Assembly (NCBI GenBank): GCA_037693485.1
Contig: CM075353.1
Span: 65,070,001-65,134,000 of the forward strand
Length of the DNA stretch: 64,000 nucleotides
Reading direction: 5' to 3'
Origin: Kitagawia praeruptora
Taxonomy: Eukaryota; Streptophyta; Magnoliopsida; Apiales; Apiaceae
The notes below the pieces were generated by a model. The model searched no databases. It was not told the origin of the DNA and was given only the letters and a program-made list of their open reading frames with translations. Shown here one piece after another: positions 10,678-23,600 of this stretch (position 1 is its first letter; the number at the start of each line of letters is the position of its first letter). The position numbers and the translations under genes were made by a program.

Positions 10678-13600
10678 TGTAAGAACCCAGATTTTTCGGT
10701 AGAATTAAAACTTTTCTTATTAAGAATAAGTATATACGTGAATAGTGTTTGTCATGCGTGAATAGTGATTTTGGTGGATGAATAGTGATTTTGAGGATTA
10801 AGAAAAAATTTCATGTCATCTATGTACGAGACATAGGATGGATATTCTGAAGTCATATTAGTGATCTACAGAGCAAATAAGTGTATGCAAAGACGATCGG
10901 AATTCAGAAATTCCAATTTGTATTTCGGTGTAATATTTGACCGGGAAGTGAATTATATATTATTATATTCAAGAAATGAGATATTAAATTTGAGGAAGTA
11001 AGGATTTAATATGTTAGGATTTTATTATATTTGATTTGAAGATTTAGAACGTAAACCACTGAGACAGTGGAACGAACGTTCTAGAAACCGCTGAGACTTT
11101 ATAACGAGATTAAGCAATTGAGCGAACGAATCATTGATTAAGGATATGGTATATCAAGAGTCCAAGGAAGGATTTATTAATGAGATTTAAGGGATTTAAA
11201 TTCAAGGATCATAAAAGAGGATTGAGAATATTAGTATAGTTATTAAGAAAGTTTCCGGTAAAATCATAACTAGTAATCCTTGAGATATTCCTTCGAACGA
11301 TCAACGAAATTGAGCAATAACCGGACAAAGAAACGAATAAATGACCAAGAGACAAACATGTGAAATTGATGGAAAAATAAAAGATACAAGTGACATACTT
11401 GGAAGTCAACTACAAGCTAAGTGGTGTACTTGCACTTTGCCAAAAATGGAGTTGTTTAATGTGGTGCAAACACATGGACCAATAAGAAGCCAACACTTGG
11501 ACCAGTGGATGATTGACAACATAAAAGGAGGAGATGCATCCAAGTTATATACATAAAATACATGCATTATATCATTATACACCAAAACACAAAAACAAAA
11601 CATAGAAACAAGAACAAAACCAATTCTGCCCAGCAGAACACCCTCTCAGTAAAACGGGCCTAGAGCCTTCATTACGCAATGAAATTTTGTGTTCTTTATA
11701 TGGTTAGAAAGCTGTTAAGATGCTCTACAACTTTCCTTAAAAAGCCTCGTTCAGAAAAGATCGGTAAGGGCCTCGTTTTTCATGATCTTTCAGTTCGGTT
11801 TTAGGGACTCCGAATTACTAACTTGATTTTCTTGATTTCTCTTGATGATCTAAGCTTGTCTAAGGATATTTGAGGGCTAATCAAGGCTTGTAAAGGTCAT
11901 ACAAACATCAAGGAAGGTAATACTCTTTTGAAACCCTAGCTCTTAGTTTGAGTTTTGATGAATTAGATGAGTTATAAAGATTTGATGCATGTTTAGAGCA
12001 TTAGTGTTATGAGTGGGCTTTGATAATTGTTAAAAGTGGTTCCATGGATGTTAAGGCAGTTCTTGACCTTAGTTTAAAGATAAATAACATGTTTGGGTGG
12101 TTTGGAATGGATGGTATGATAGTTGGAGTATTTAGATTTTTGGATTATTCGATTTATAGCCGTCGTAATGCCGAATTTTCGTTAACCTTAAGAAATCGTG
12201 TTTGACAGTAGCTTTAACTCACTGCCCAGTTTCATATTTTGCCTTGATAAGTTAGCTCATGTCATAAGCTTCGTTTTGATATAAAGTTCATGTGAAACTG
12301 ATTTACGGTTTAGGAGATATCGCGAAATTCGTAAAAGTGGTGCGATCGCGTAAGTGCTATGTTTATGACTTCAATTGAACCCCTTAATGAAACAGTTTTC
12401 GTGGCGAATCAAGTTTATTAAATACTAGACATAGTAAGGTGAATGTGTGCGAAGGAATGACCTCAAAAGAGTAAACGGTTGATTTTATAGAAAAGTTTAA
12501 GTCGAGGTCGCGTAAGTGAAAACCACTGAAAACGAGACTTTTCTACCAACGTTCTAAATGGTTAAGTATAACTTGGAATTGCGGATGGATTTTGAACCAA
12601 ACTTATAACGTAAGTATTTGACGACCAACATGAACATAGTATGAGCCTATAAAGAGCCAGTAATGCCTTGGTTGTGTTTCGCTTGCGTGTTTAAGAATTG
12701 AGTTACAAGTGGATTAATTATGCGTTTTCTTTGACCTTGTCTAGATGGACCGACATCGTCGCGAGTCCTATCGTATCTCGAGTACCAGGCAAGTGTTCTA
12801 AACCATACTTTGTAGTATTGGTTCGATAATCCTGTTTTGCCATGTGTTGTGTTATACAGTTTTGCAGTTACTGCTTATATTGCCATATATATATATATAT
12901 ATATAGTTGGCTTTCTGATTCGCATATAAGTTTTGAGATGAGTAATTATGAACCGGTGGATCTTGTAGCTCTAAGTATATGAGCATACTTATTGTGTTTG
13001 ACTCTAGACCGGGAGTCGGTATTTGGATATATGCAAATAGTCATGGAAACCCGAAGGGATTCCAGAGGCAAAGTACTATGTATTTTGAGGAATATTATCC
13101 AGTATTATTATTATAATTTCAAGAAGTATTTATTACCTGGTAAATATTCAAGAATTGTTATTTGAGTATTATCTCACTTGAGAATATTAATCGAATATTA
13201 TTTCATTAAGAGTATTATTGAATATTTTACGATATACGATGCAAGGTATATGCGTAGTTGTTTTGACTTAATATATTGCCATACTTGAAGTGTGATTTTT
13301 AATTAGACGACTTATAGACTAGAGGTGATCTAGTAGCTATAAGCCGGGTTTATGAATAGCCCTTAGAATAGGGCATGTGTTTCGACTAATTTGTTACGAA
13401 CCGCGAGGCGGTATATCGTATACGTATTACAATTATTTTTTGAGTATTATTTATTTAGTAAATAATACTCGAGGATTATAATTACATGGAAAATATCGTT
13501 TCAAATATTTATTTAAAATTATGATTTCATAATCACACGTGAGTTATTTATTTAAATGAATCTTATTTCGGATTTTCATTTAAAGGTTTCTAGTTATCTT

Positions 13601-15778
13601 TAGATGATTATTTACTTAATGAATATTATTCTAAATATTCATTTAAAGTTTTCCTTATTATTAATAAGGGTTGTCTATTTGACGAACATTATTTCGAATA
13701 TTCATTTAAAGTTAATGAATATTATTTTGGATATTCATTTAAATACTTTATCATTATTATTGAGGGCTATTTAATTGATGACTATTATTTCGAATATTCA
13801 TTTAAAGGTAATGAATATTATTTCGGATATTCATTTAAGGGTTTCCAATAATCATTAATAATTATCTAATTACTAAATATTATTTTTGAATATTCATTTC
13901 AAGATTCAGTTGTGATTATTTTATTTAAAAATATTGTTTACGCAGATATGATTAATAAATATTATTGGAATATTTAATTAATACTTTCAAGAATATAGTG
14001 AATAACTCAGATTACTTAAAAGCATATTTGACTTCAATAATCATGAAGTATATCTCTGAGATATAGTAAAAGTATCTTGAATACTTTCGATCTTCTGGGT
14101 TTTCCCTAAATAACGTTGAGCACCTAATCTATGTTGCTTAACAACGATTTTCCAAAATTATTGTAAGGTTTCCCTGATGATCTTAAATCAACTCCTAGCC
14201 TGCAATGGCGTCGCTTTCCTTCAAAACTGGGAAACCCTATTTGAGAAATTATATTTTACCTGACTTCTGAGTCACGAAAAATGTCGAGATCTTATTTTGA
14301 GCCCAGTTATTATGAGTCAGGGGACTCTGGCTACTTCCTCAACACTCGAGGAGTAGGATTGCTGTAACAAGTGTTAATCCATTAACGAGCTACTGCTTGG
14401 GAAATATTGGTAAATTTTCCTTTCCAATTAGATACAACTACTTTGTGGAGTTGTATCAACGAGTTATTACTCGGGGAAAAGGAGGACGAACTTTACGTTT
14501 CAGAGTCATGGATTTTACTTGAACTAGGAGTATGTGTGTATGAGGCTGTGAATCAGTCCATCACTGATAATCGTGTAAGAGGCCGTGGGACGGTCCATCA
14601 TTATTAAAAGGGGTCCGAGTTGCGCCGGTCCCGACTATGCCCAACCGTTGGCGGGAGATCAAGAGGGCGGTAGACAAGTAAATCCGTCAGTTCTTCCATC
14701 TACATGTAGAGAAACAAAATTTGGAGATGCACAACTTATGACTGATCATCGTAAGGTTGTGACATCTGGCGCGAGATACTCCAGTATTAGTTCATCATCC
14801 AATTTGGATATTTTCTGCAACATTATTGAGAACACCCCATCGAAAAGCTACGGGCTGGGTGACTGGTAAGTGTTGGCAGGGTCGAAAATGTTATATTGGT
14901 CTACTTTGAACCTCATCCTTTTATAATATACTAGAACTTGTTCATTTCAAAGTAGAGGTTGATTTCAAAAGATGATATTGATTTTCCTTATCATTCAAAT
15001 CATATTGAAAACTTGTTCATCTCACATTTGATAAAGATTACAGATATATTATGAAAGATGATATACATATATTGATTTTCTGTTTATCTTCTTTTAATAG
15101 CAGATATTTTGATGGAAAGGTTATTAATGTGATTATGAACTTATCTTGTTCATTTCATAATTATTTTAATCATTATACTTTCCCTATTGAGATGTTTGGG
15201 TACAGATATTTCATGGTTGATAGTAAGTACCTGTGGTATTTCGAAAACCCCAAGTACATGATGGGATATTTTGTGAACTCTATTAACCACTTGCTGAGCA
15301 ATTCTTTCGCTCATACTTGTTTGTTTTATATACTAGCCTTTCAGAAAGAGGTAAACGGATGAGGATTATCTGCATAGCTCGGAAGAAGCAGGCAGACTAC
15401 CCTTATGAAGAAGACAGGATCCAGAACATCTATAGCTGGAGTAAGTTACATGTAGGTTTATTAATGTGTAATATATATCACATTGTATAGAGTAAAACTA
15501 GTTGCTGGTATACTTCTCAACGAAGCTATACTAGCGGGATAAGATTTGTAAGACACGGTGTAATTTGATTCAATGGATGTAATGAAGTGAGTAATGTAAA
15601 GACTTTAGTTCTTGTTTCTAGCCCTATAACCTATAAGATGCTTGGTAGTTGGGGTCGCAATGATGTATTTCAGTTATTCAACGATTACAGATGGATTAAT
15701 GTTGTTAAGCAGGTGAATCGTTAATGAGAATTTCCGCGTGACGACCAAATCCCTGACCCCGGATTTGGGGATGTTACA
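10678..15778 (+). repeat. Element E 5' LTR (5,101 bp)
   Basis: It starts TGTAAGAACCCAGATTTT and ends GGGGATGTTACA. It is almost identical to 20633-25725, apart from single-base changes and a shorter (AT)n near 12885. Small ORFs inside (for example 11341-11556, 14585-14869) recur in the other LTR only because the DNA is duplicated. An A/T hairpin array lies at 13554-13910. Confidence 0.93.
13554..13910. repeat. A/T hairpin array inside E 5' LTR
   Basis: About seven degenerate copies of AATGAATATTATTTCG followed by AATATTCATTTAAAG occur with 35-65-bp spacing. Each can fold, since AATGAATATT pairs with AATATTCATT. The same array is at about 23508-23865 in the other LTR and, in inverse orientation, in solo LTR D. 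Confidence 0.8.
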
Positions 15779-15782
15779 GAAA

Positions 15783-15794
15783 TGGTATCAGAGC
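15783..15794 (+). other. Element E primer-binding site (iMet tRNA)
   Basis: TGGTATCAGAGC begins four bases after the 5' LTR and complements the 3' end of plant initiator Met-tRNA. Confidence 0.85.
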
Positions 15795-18769
15795 TGAGGT
15801 TATAGTAAACTAGAAACGAGAGTGAGTAGGAGTGTGTATAGTTATGTGAGAACGTTAGAACTCATGTAGAGTTCGTGTTGGACTATTGGATATAGTACCA
15901 ACGGTTAAGTTAAGGTGTGAATGCTACGTTGAAGAATATGATGATGTAGACCTCGCTTCTTGTGGTGATGAATATCTACCAAAGAATGCTCAGAGATAAG
16001 TATTGGTCGACAGGGGCATAGATCACCCGAGATATGAATTTAAGATGATTTGAGGGGATTCATGGATGCAGTTATGTATTCCCCGAACTATATGAAATTT
16101 TCAAAATGATGATGAAGGATAGAAAGTTGACATCGGATATTGTGGTAGAGAGGGTTAAGATACCGAATATGCCAGACCCCAAGGCCTCCGAGCAGACACA
16201 TAATGATGCGCTCCTTGAGATGGATGCTGACCCGATAGAGGAGGATCTAGAGGAGGACCTCATGGAAGGTCAAGGGAATAATATTGTAGAGAACGAGCCG
16301 ATTGATAAAGATGTGATATGTTTACTTGAGGACCGAAAGAGTCCTTAGAGAGTGATTAAGTGACAAGACAAGAATTTGGAGTCAATTATGATTCATTAGG
16401 AGATATGATGAAGTGAATGGAGTAGAGTTTTAAGAATAGATGAGATATAAGTGGTATCAACTGTTGCCCACGACTGGATCGTTGGGAACTTGGCTGTTAA
16501 TTTGATTGGAATAAATACAAGGACAAATGAAGAGAGGACCCGGCTGACGACCGAGGAGGAAATTATGAGGATAGAACTGAGAAGCCGGAGTCAGATCCGG
16601 GTACTGCCGGTTTTTATGAATGACTAGTTATAAAGTAATGTTCCCTTTAAGTGGGGGGGGTTAAGTAAACTGACTGTTGGTAATATAGACTCCTCGGACG
16701 TATATGTATCAGGAAAATGTAGCATGTTCCGTGTGAAACTTTGGTTTTCCCTTCTATGGGAGGTGTATATTTGGTTCCTTTCTAGTGGTTAAACCTCCAA
16801 CTTTATGTCGATTATTCCGTTATTATGACTGCTTATGATTCTACCTGTTTGGATGTTCATAGAATTGTTCTTCAGGTTTCGAAATTGATTTCCTAGTATT
16901 AAAAGTGGATAAATAGACTGACCAAATTTCCCTGATATTGGGAAGAGATTCGACAAATTTTTGGCAAACCTTGTCTTTTTGATTATCAGAGAATGTCACC
17001 AAAGAGAGTGGAAACTAGAGCAAACTTGGTCGATTGGTTAAGGTAACCGCCATATGGGTTGGTGGACAGACCCGGATTGTTAAAATGGATTGTAGAGATA
17101 AAATGATGAAGTTGAGATTGGACGGTAAAGACGAAATATAATTAAGGACCAAGACGGACTAAGCAGCTCCGGGATCGACTTAAATGAAAAGGTTATCATG
17201 CCAAAAGTGTTAAGCTTATGTGGCACACGGGATTGATATAGGAAAAAGGAATACAGGATATAAAGATGATTGAAATAGATACCGGATTTAAGCATGTATT
17301 TTCTAACGATCTTCCGGAATATCGCCAATTCGAAGGATAGAATTCGCCATTACCGTGGGCGACACCTATATCGAAGTCTTTGTGTGGAATGGAACGTTGC
17401 TTAAGATGATTGCACCAATTTGGGTATAACTCTCTACGATTGTAAATGCTGATGGTTGAGACTGTGGTGACTAGTACGAGTCGATAATGGCGTAAGTTAT
17501 CGAGCACTCTAAGGTGTGCATGTAGAAGAAAACTTTAGAATCAAACGATTATCCGCCAGATGAACCGACATATAAGGCATCCATAGAGACGTTGGCAGTA
17601 ACTTCCCCATTTGTAAATCGGTTTGATTACCTCCCCAATTTATGAATTATATGATATCCTCCAAGAGAGAATTTCTTAGGAAGGATATAATTTCTCTTCT
17701 AAGCTATATTGCCATACTTGTGTTTACCCGTGCTGGGTTTCAATTGTGATAGAGGCTGTCATGATACCTACTTTCAGGATCTGAAGCATGTCTATTGATG
17801 TTATTTAAACTTTCACTTTCCTTCAATAGTGAATAATCTTATGGTGATACAACACCACTTGCTTGTGATATATACCAGTATCTTTTTGGATATTCCTTAC
17901 TTTTGGAATCACACCTTAGAATTTTCTCCAAGGTGTCCCTTTGAGAATTATTTGTCGAAAGACGATAATTTATTAACTTGAGTTCAAGTTGACTCCTATT
18001 TCTCATCTTCCACTGAGACGAACAACCCTATTCTTATAGGGGCCACAAGGACTATCTGTCTATGTGATAGAAGTCTGATGGGACGCCATCACTTGTGTGT
18101 TGTGAAATACAAGAGGGCTAATTACCTTTAGTAATGCCTTAACTAAGGCACGCAACGTTAGTTCTTTTGATCATATTGATCTCTTGGTAAATTCTCTTAT
18201 CTCAAATAAGATTTGCTTTAAAATTCATAATCTCATGATCACTATTGTGTGACATTTGTCTTGATATGGCAGCTATCTTTTCAAAGCTCCATGATCCTTG
18301 TTATCTTTAATGAAATCCAAGGGGGTGCCAACCAGGTCAGGTAAGCGAAATTCGTTAAAACAGATTAGATTCGCAATAGAATCGCCGAGGACAAGAGCGA
18401 GTCCCAAAACGATTAGTATACCAACGACATATCGATGGAATCAGTTCACTCTTCTTTTAAGGAGGTCATGCAAATGGAAAGTTGGTCGAACCACATTTTG
18501 TAAGAAATGACGATATAATGTGAAACTTCAACGACATCGGTGCTCGATAGAAACACCATAGTTAAATTAGGATTATGGAAAGGTTATGTACGAATGGACA
18601 CTAGCTCTAGTTTTACAGAATAAGTGTTGAGAGTAAAGGGGTTAAGGAACCCCAGTGATTGACAAGTTTGATAATGTAGTCCAGAAAATCTACCCAGATT
18701 ACCACCGGACCGAGAAAGGGAAATCGTTAACGGATTAACCCCAGTAGAAAGGAAAGAATAGCGAATCAG
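15795..18769 (+). other. Element E gag/protease region, unrecognisable
   Basis: By position this should hold gag and protease. The only open stretch of note is 16106-16348 (80 aa, acidic, with EEDLEEDLMEG), which I cannot match to a gag domain. Stops occur in all frames throughout. I found no CCHC knuckle or protease motif. Confidence 0.5.
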
Positions 18770-20095
18770 TAACAAGAATGCTGGGCAAGAGTATGATAAG
18801 ACCCAGTGCATCACCGTGGGGAGCCTCGGTGTTGGTTGTGAGATAAAAATGGTATAATGAAAGTGTATATCGACTAACGAGAATTGAACTCGGGTTACCA
18901 GATTCAGAGTCTGATGTCCTGACCGCTAGACCATGGAACAAGTTTATCAAAAAGAGTAAAGACCTACTACCGAGGAGAAACAATTTGCTAAACCAGCTAA
19001 GAGGTGATATGTATTTTCCGAGATTGAATTGAGAACTGGATGCCACCAGTTAAAGATTAAACCCGAGGATATACCCAATACTGCGTTCGCAATAGGTATA
19101 GACACTATGAGATTTTAGCAATGTCATTTGGGTGATTAATGCACCCGTAGTTTTTATGGATTTAGTGAATCAAGTGTTCAAGAAATATTTAGATAAACTC
19201 GTTATTGTATTTATTGATGACGTCTTGATACATCCAGAGGACGAGCATATAAGAATTGTTTTAGAGTTATTATGAGAAGAGCAGTTGCATGCCAAATTCT
19301 CAAAGTGTGAATTCTGATTTAATGAAGCCCAATTTCTAAGACGTGTGGCTATTATCAGGGGAGTATTAATGGATCCCGCTAAAAAAGAAGTTATTTCAAT
19401 TGGGAGAGACCAACTACACCCACAAAGGTGAGAAGTTTTATAGACCTGACAGGATATTATAGGAAATTCGTGCAGGACTTTGCTAAGATAGCAGCACCGT
19501 TGACACGATTTACGAGAAAGACTGAGAAGTTGGAATGGACTCCTAAGTGTGAGGAGAGTTTGCAAGAATTGAAAAAGAGGTTGGTGTCAGCCCAGTGTTG
19601 GCCCTACCAGATGATAAGGAAGACTTTGTGATATATAATGATGCATCTCATAAAGGTTTAGATTGTGTGTTGATACAGCACCGTAGAGTAAGTGTGTATG
19701 CATTCAGACAATTAAAAGAGTAAGAGACTAGATACCCACCCATAAATTGGAATTTGCAACGATGGTTTTTGCTCTAAAAGATTTTGAACCATTATATGGA
19801 CCATAAAAGCCTCAAGTATATATTATGCAGAAGGAAAGAGCAAGGAAAATTTTCAAGAACGAGGGTAAAGTATATGCCCGTTTAAGTATGAACAGGAAAT
19901 ATATATCATAACCAATATTTCTTACAATTGTTTCGAGGAGTATTATTAGAATTATTTTCTGGAAAATTTTACAGAGAAGATATATTTAAAGGTCGGAGTA
20001 TTAAGACTTTATGTCATGATAGAGATCAAGATACGACTATAAGATGCACTACCATTCAGGGGAGGCCAATGTGGTGGCCAATGCCTTAGTTAAAA
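18770..20095 (+). pseudogene. pol: Element E gypsy RT/RNase H remnant
   Basis: Scattered blocks of a Ty3/gypsy RT remain in order. They are MIRPSASPWGAS (about 18795), ID-stop-RELN (18870-18889), RTGCHQLKIKPEDIPNTAF (about 19030-19090), the catalytic VFIDDVL (19207-19225), GYYRKFVQDFAKIAAPLTRF (19450-19510), then an RNase H block with ASHKGLDCVL (19642). The final YHSGEANVVANAL block is near 20050. Blocks lie in different frames with many stops. A 50-bp tRNA fragment interrupts it at 18890-18939. No integrase follows; only about 540 bases separate RNase H from the 3' LTR. Confidence 0.85.
18878..18939 (-). pseudogene. tRNA-Gln(CUG)-like fragment inside the RT gene
   Basis: On the minus strand the sequence reads as a plant tRNA-Gln from near its 5' end (GTTCCATGG) through the D-arm, an anticodon arm (TCAGA-CTCTGAA-TCTGG, anticodon CTG) and the T-arm (CGAG-TTCAATT-CTCG). 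The expected 3' acceptor strand is absent. The T-arm coincides with RT codons on the plus strand (CGAGAATTGAAC, part of YRELN), so only 18890-18939 is added DNA. The identity rests on memory of the family and on the folded arms. Confidence 0.75.
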
Positions 20096-20619
20096 GGAGA
20101 AAAGATATGGATTCCGAAGATTCGGGAATTCAAGGATGAGATTTTACACAAGACCCATAGTCCGAGATATTAGATGCATTTAGACGGTACCATAATGAAT
20201 AGGGATACTACCTCGCGAGGCCGTTATAAAAAGAAGTTGTCGCTCTTCCTTGTGTTGGAAGGAGGCTGACAAGATAAAGATATTGGAAACCGAGTTAATT
20301 CAACAAACCAAAGAGACAAAAGATTTTACCAGTAAACGGCTAGTGAAAACCCTAGATAGATGGAGATAGTATCGCTTTATATTGGTTTATTTCTGCGTAA
20401 ACAAGATAGAGAATATAAGATTGGAGAGGCACAATACTAAAGATATTCCTGTGGAAATCATGAAAAGAAATGAGCAAGTGTAAGGAACAAGGTTTTCAAA
20501 ATAATAAGGAATTGTGAGAAAATCAAGATGTGGAAGAATCCACCTGGAAGTTGAAAGAGTGAAACAAAGAAGGAGTAACCCCAGTGATTCCTAAACTGAT
20601 TCCGGGACGGAATACTTTT
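20096..20619 (+). other. Element E tail between RNase H remnant and PPT
   Basis: An intact gypsy pol would have integrase and chromodomain here, needing over 1.5 kb. Only about 520 bases remain, with no HHCC or D-D-E motif, so integrase was deleted. Confidence 0.6.
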
Positions 20620-20632
20620 AAGGAGGGGAGAC
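20620..20632 (+). other. Element E polypurine tract
   Basis: AAGGAGGGGAGAC directly precedes the 3' LTR. Confidence 0.8.
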
Positions 20633-23600
20633 TGTAAGAACCCAGATTTTTCGATAGAATTAAAACTTTTCTTATTAAGAATAAGTATATACGTGAATAG
20701 TGTTTGTCATGCGTGAATAGTGATTTTGGTGGATGAATAGTGATTTTGAGGATTAAGAAAAAATTTCATGTCATCTATGTACGAGACATAGGATGGATAT
20801 TCTGAAGTCATAATAGTGATCTACAGAGCAAATAAGTGTATGCAAAGACGATCGGAATTCAGAAATTCCAATTTGTATTTCGGTGTAATATTTGACCGGG
20901 AAGTGAATTATATATTATTATATTCAAGAAATGAGATATTAAATTTGAGGAAGTAGGGATTTAATATGTTAGGATTTTATTATATTTGATTTGAAGATTT
21001 AGAACGTAAACCACTGAGACAGTGGAACGAACGTTCTAGAAACCGCTGAGACTTTATAACGAGATTAAGCAATTGAGCGAACGAATCATTGATTAAGGAT
21101 ATGGTATATCAAGAGTCCAAGGAAGGATTTATTAATGAGATTTAAGGGATTTAAATTCAAGGATCATAAAAGAGGATTGAGAATATTAGTATAGTTATTA
21201 AGAAAGTTTCCGGTAAAATCATAACTAGTAATCCTTGAGATATTCCTTCGAACGATCAACGAAATTGAGCAATAACCGGACAAAGAAACGAATAAATGAC
21301 CAAGAGACAAACATGTGAAATTGATGGAAAAATAAAAGATACAAGTGACATACTTGGAAGTCAACTACAAGCTAAGTGGTGTACTTGCACTTTGCCAAAA
21401 ATGGAGTTGTTTAATGTGGTGCAAACACATGGACCAATAAGAAGCCAACACTTGGACCAATGGATGATTGACAACATAAAAGGAGGAGATGCATCCAAGT
21501 TATATACATAAAATACATGCATTATATCATTATACACCAAAACACAAAAACAAAACATAGAAACAAGAACAAAACCAATTCTGCCCAGCAGAACACCCTC
21601 TCAGTAAAACGGGCCTAGAGCCTTCATTACGCAATGAAATTTTGTGTTCTTTATATGGTTAGAAAGCTGTTAAGATGCTCTACAACTTTCCTTAAAAAGC
21701 CTCGTTCAGAAAAGATCGGTAAGGGCCTCGTTTTTCATGATCTTTCAGTTCGGTTTTAGGGACTCCGAATTACTAACTTGATTTTCTTGATTTCTCTTGA
21801 TGATCTAAGCTTGTCTAAGGATATTTGAGGGCTAATCAAGGCTTGTAAAGGTCATACAAACATCAAGGAAGGTAATACTCTTTTGAAACCCTAGCTCTTA
21901 GTTTGAGTTTTGATGAATTAGATGAGTTATAAAGATTTGATGCATGTTTAGAGCATTAGTGTTATGAGTGGGCTTTGATAATTGTTAAAAGTGGTTCCAT
22001 GGATGTTAAGGCAGTTCTTGACCTTAGTTTAAAGATAAATAACATGTTTGGGTGGTTTGGAATGGATGGTATGATAGTTGGAGTATTTAGATTTTTGGAT
22101 TATTCGATTTATAGCCGTCGTAATGCCGAATTTTCGTTAACCTTAAGAAATCGTGTTTGACAGTAGTTTTAACTCACTGCCCCGTTTCATATTTTGCCTT
22201 GATAAGTTAGCTCATGTCATAAGCTTCGTTTTGATATAAAGTTCATGTGAAACTGATTTACGGTTTAGGAGATATCGCGAAATTCGTAAAAGTGGTGCGA
22301 TCGCATAAGTGCTAAGTTTATGACTTCAATTGAACCCCTTAATGAAACAGTTTTCGTGGCGAATCAAGTTTATTAAATACTAGACATAGTAAGGTGAATG
22401 TGTGCGAAGGAATGACCTCAAAAGAGTAAACGGTTGATTTTATAGAAAAGTTTAAGTCGAGGTCGCGTAAGTGAAAACCACTGAAAACGAGACTTTTCTA
22501 CCAACGTTCTAAATGGTTAAGTATAACTTGGAATTGCGGATGGATTTTGTACCAAACTTATAACGTAAGTATTTGACGACCAGCATGAACATAGTATGAG
22601 CCTATAAAGAGCCAGTAATGCCTTGGTTGTGTTTCGCTTGCGTGTTTAAGAATTGAGTTACAAGTGGATTAATTATGTGTTTTCTTTGACCTTGTCTAGA
22701 TGGACCGACATCATCGCGAGCCCTATCGTATCTCGAGTACCAGGCAAGTGTTCTAAACCATACTTTGTAGTATTGGTTCGATAATCCTGTTTTGCCATGT
22801 GTTGTGTTATACAGTTTTGCAGTTACTGCTTATATTGCCATATATATATATAGTTGGCTTTCTGATTCGCATATAAGTTTTGAGATGAGTAATTATGAAC
22901 CAGTGGATCTTGTAGCTCTAAGTATATGAGCATGCTTATTGTGTTTGACTCTAGACCGGGAGTCGGTATTTGGATATATGCAAATAGTCATGGAAACCCG
23001 AAGGGATTCCAGAGGCAAAGTACTATGTATTTTGAGGAATATTATCCAGTATTATTATTATAATTTCAAGAAGTATTTATTACCTGGTAAATATTCAAGA
23101 ATTGTTATTTGAGTATTATCTCACTTGAGAATATTAATCGAATATTATTGCATTAAGAGTATTATTGAATATTTTACGATATACGATGCAAGGTATATGC
23201 GTAGTTGTTTTGACTTAATATATTGCCATACTTGAAGTGTGATTTTTAATTAGACGACTTATAGACTAGAGGTGATCTAGTAGCTATAAGCCGGGTTTAT
23301 GAATAGCCCTTAGAATAGGGCATGTGTTTCGACTAATTTGTTACGAACCGCGAGGCGGTATATCGTATACGTATTACAATTATTTTTTGAGTATTATTTA
23401 TTTAGTAAATAATACTCGAGGATTATAATTACATGGAAAATATCGTTTCAAATATTTATTTAAAATTATGATTTCATAATCACACGTGAGTTATTTATTT
23501 AAATGAATCTTATTTCGGATTTTCATTTAAAGGTTTCTAGTTATCTTTAGATGATTATTTACTTAATGAATATTATTCTAAATATTCATTTAAAGTTTTC

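Noticed and set aside
11341..15362. Small ORFs in the E LTRs (71, 61, 66, 94 and 103 aa) as LTR-encoded genes
   Set aside because: They occur twice only because the LTR is duplicated, show no domain, and are not kept in solo LTR D as far as I can see.
18878..18939. A functional tRNA-Gln gene
   Set aside because: The 3' acceptor strand is RT coding sequence and cannot pair with the 5' acceptor strand.
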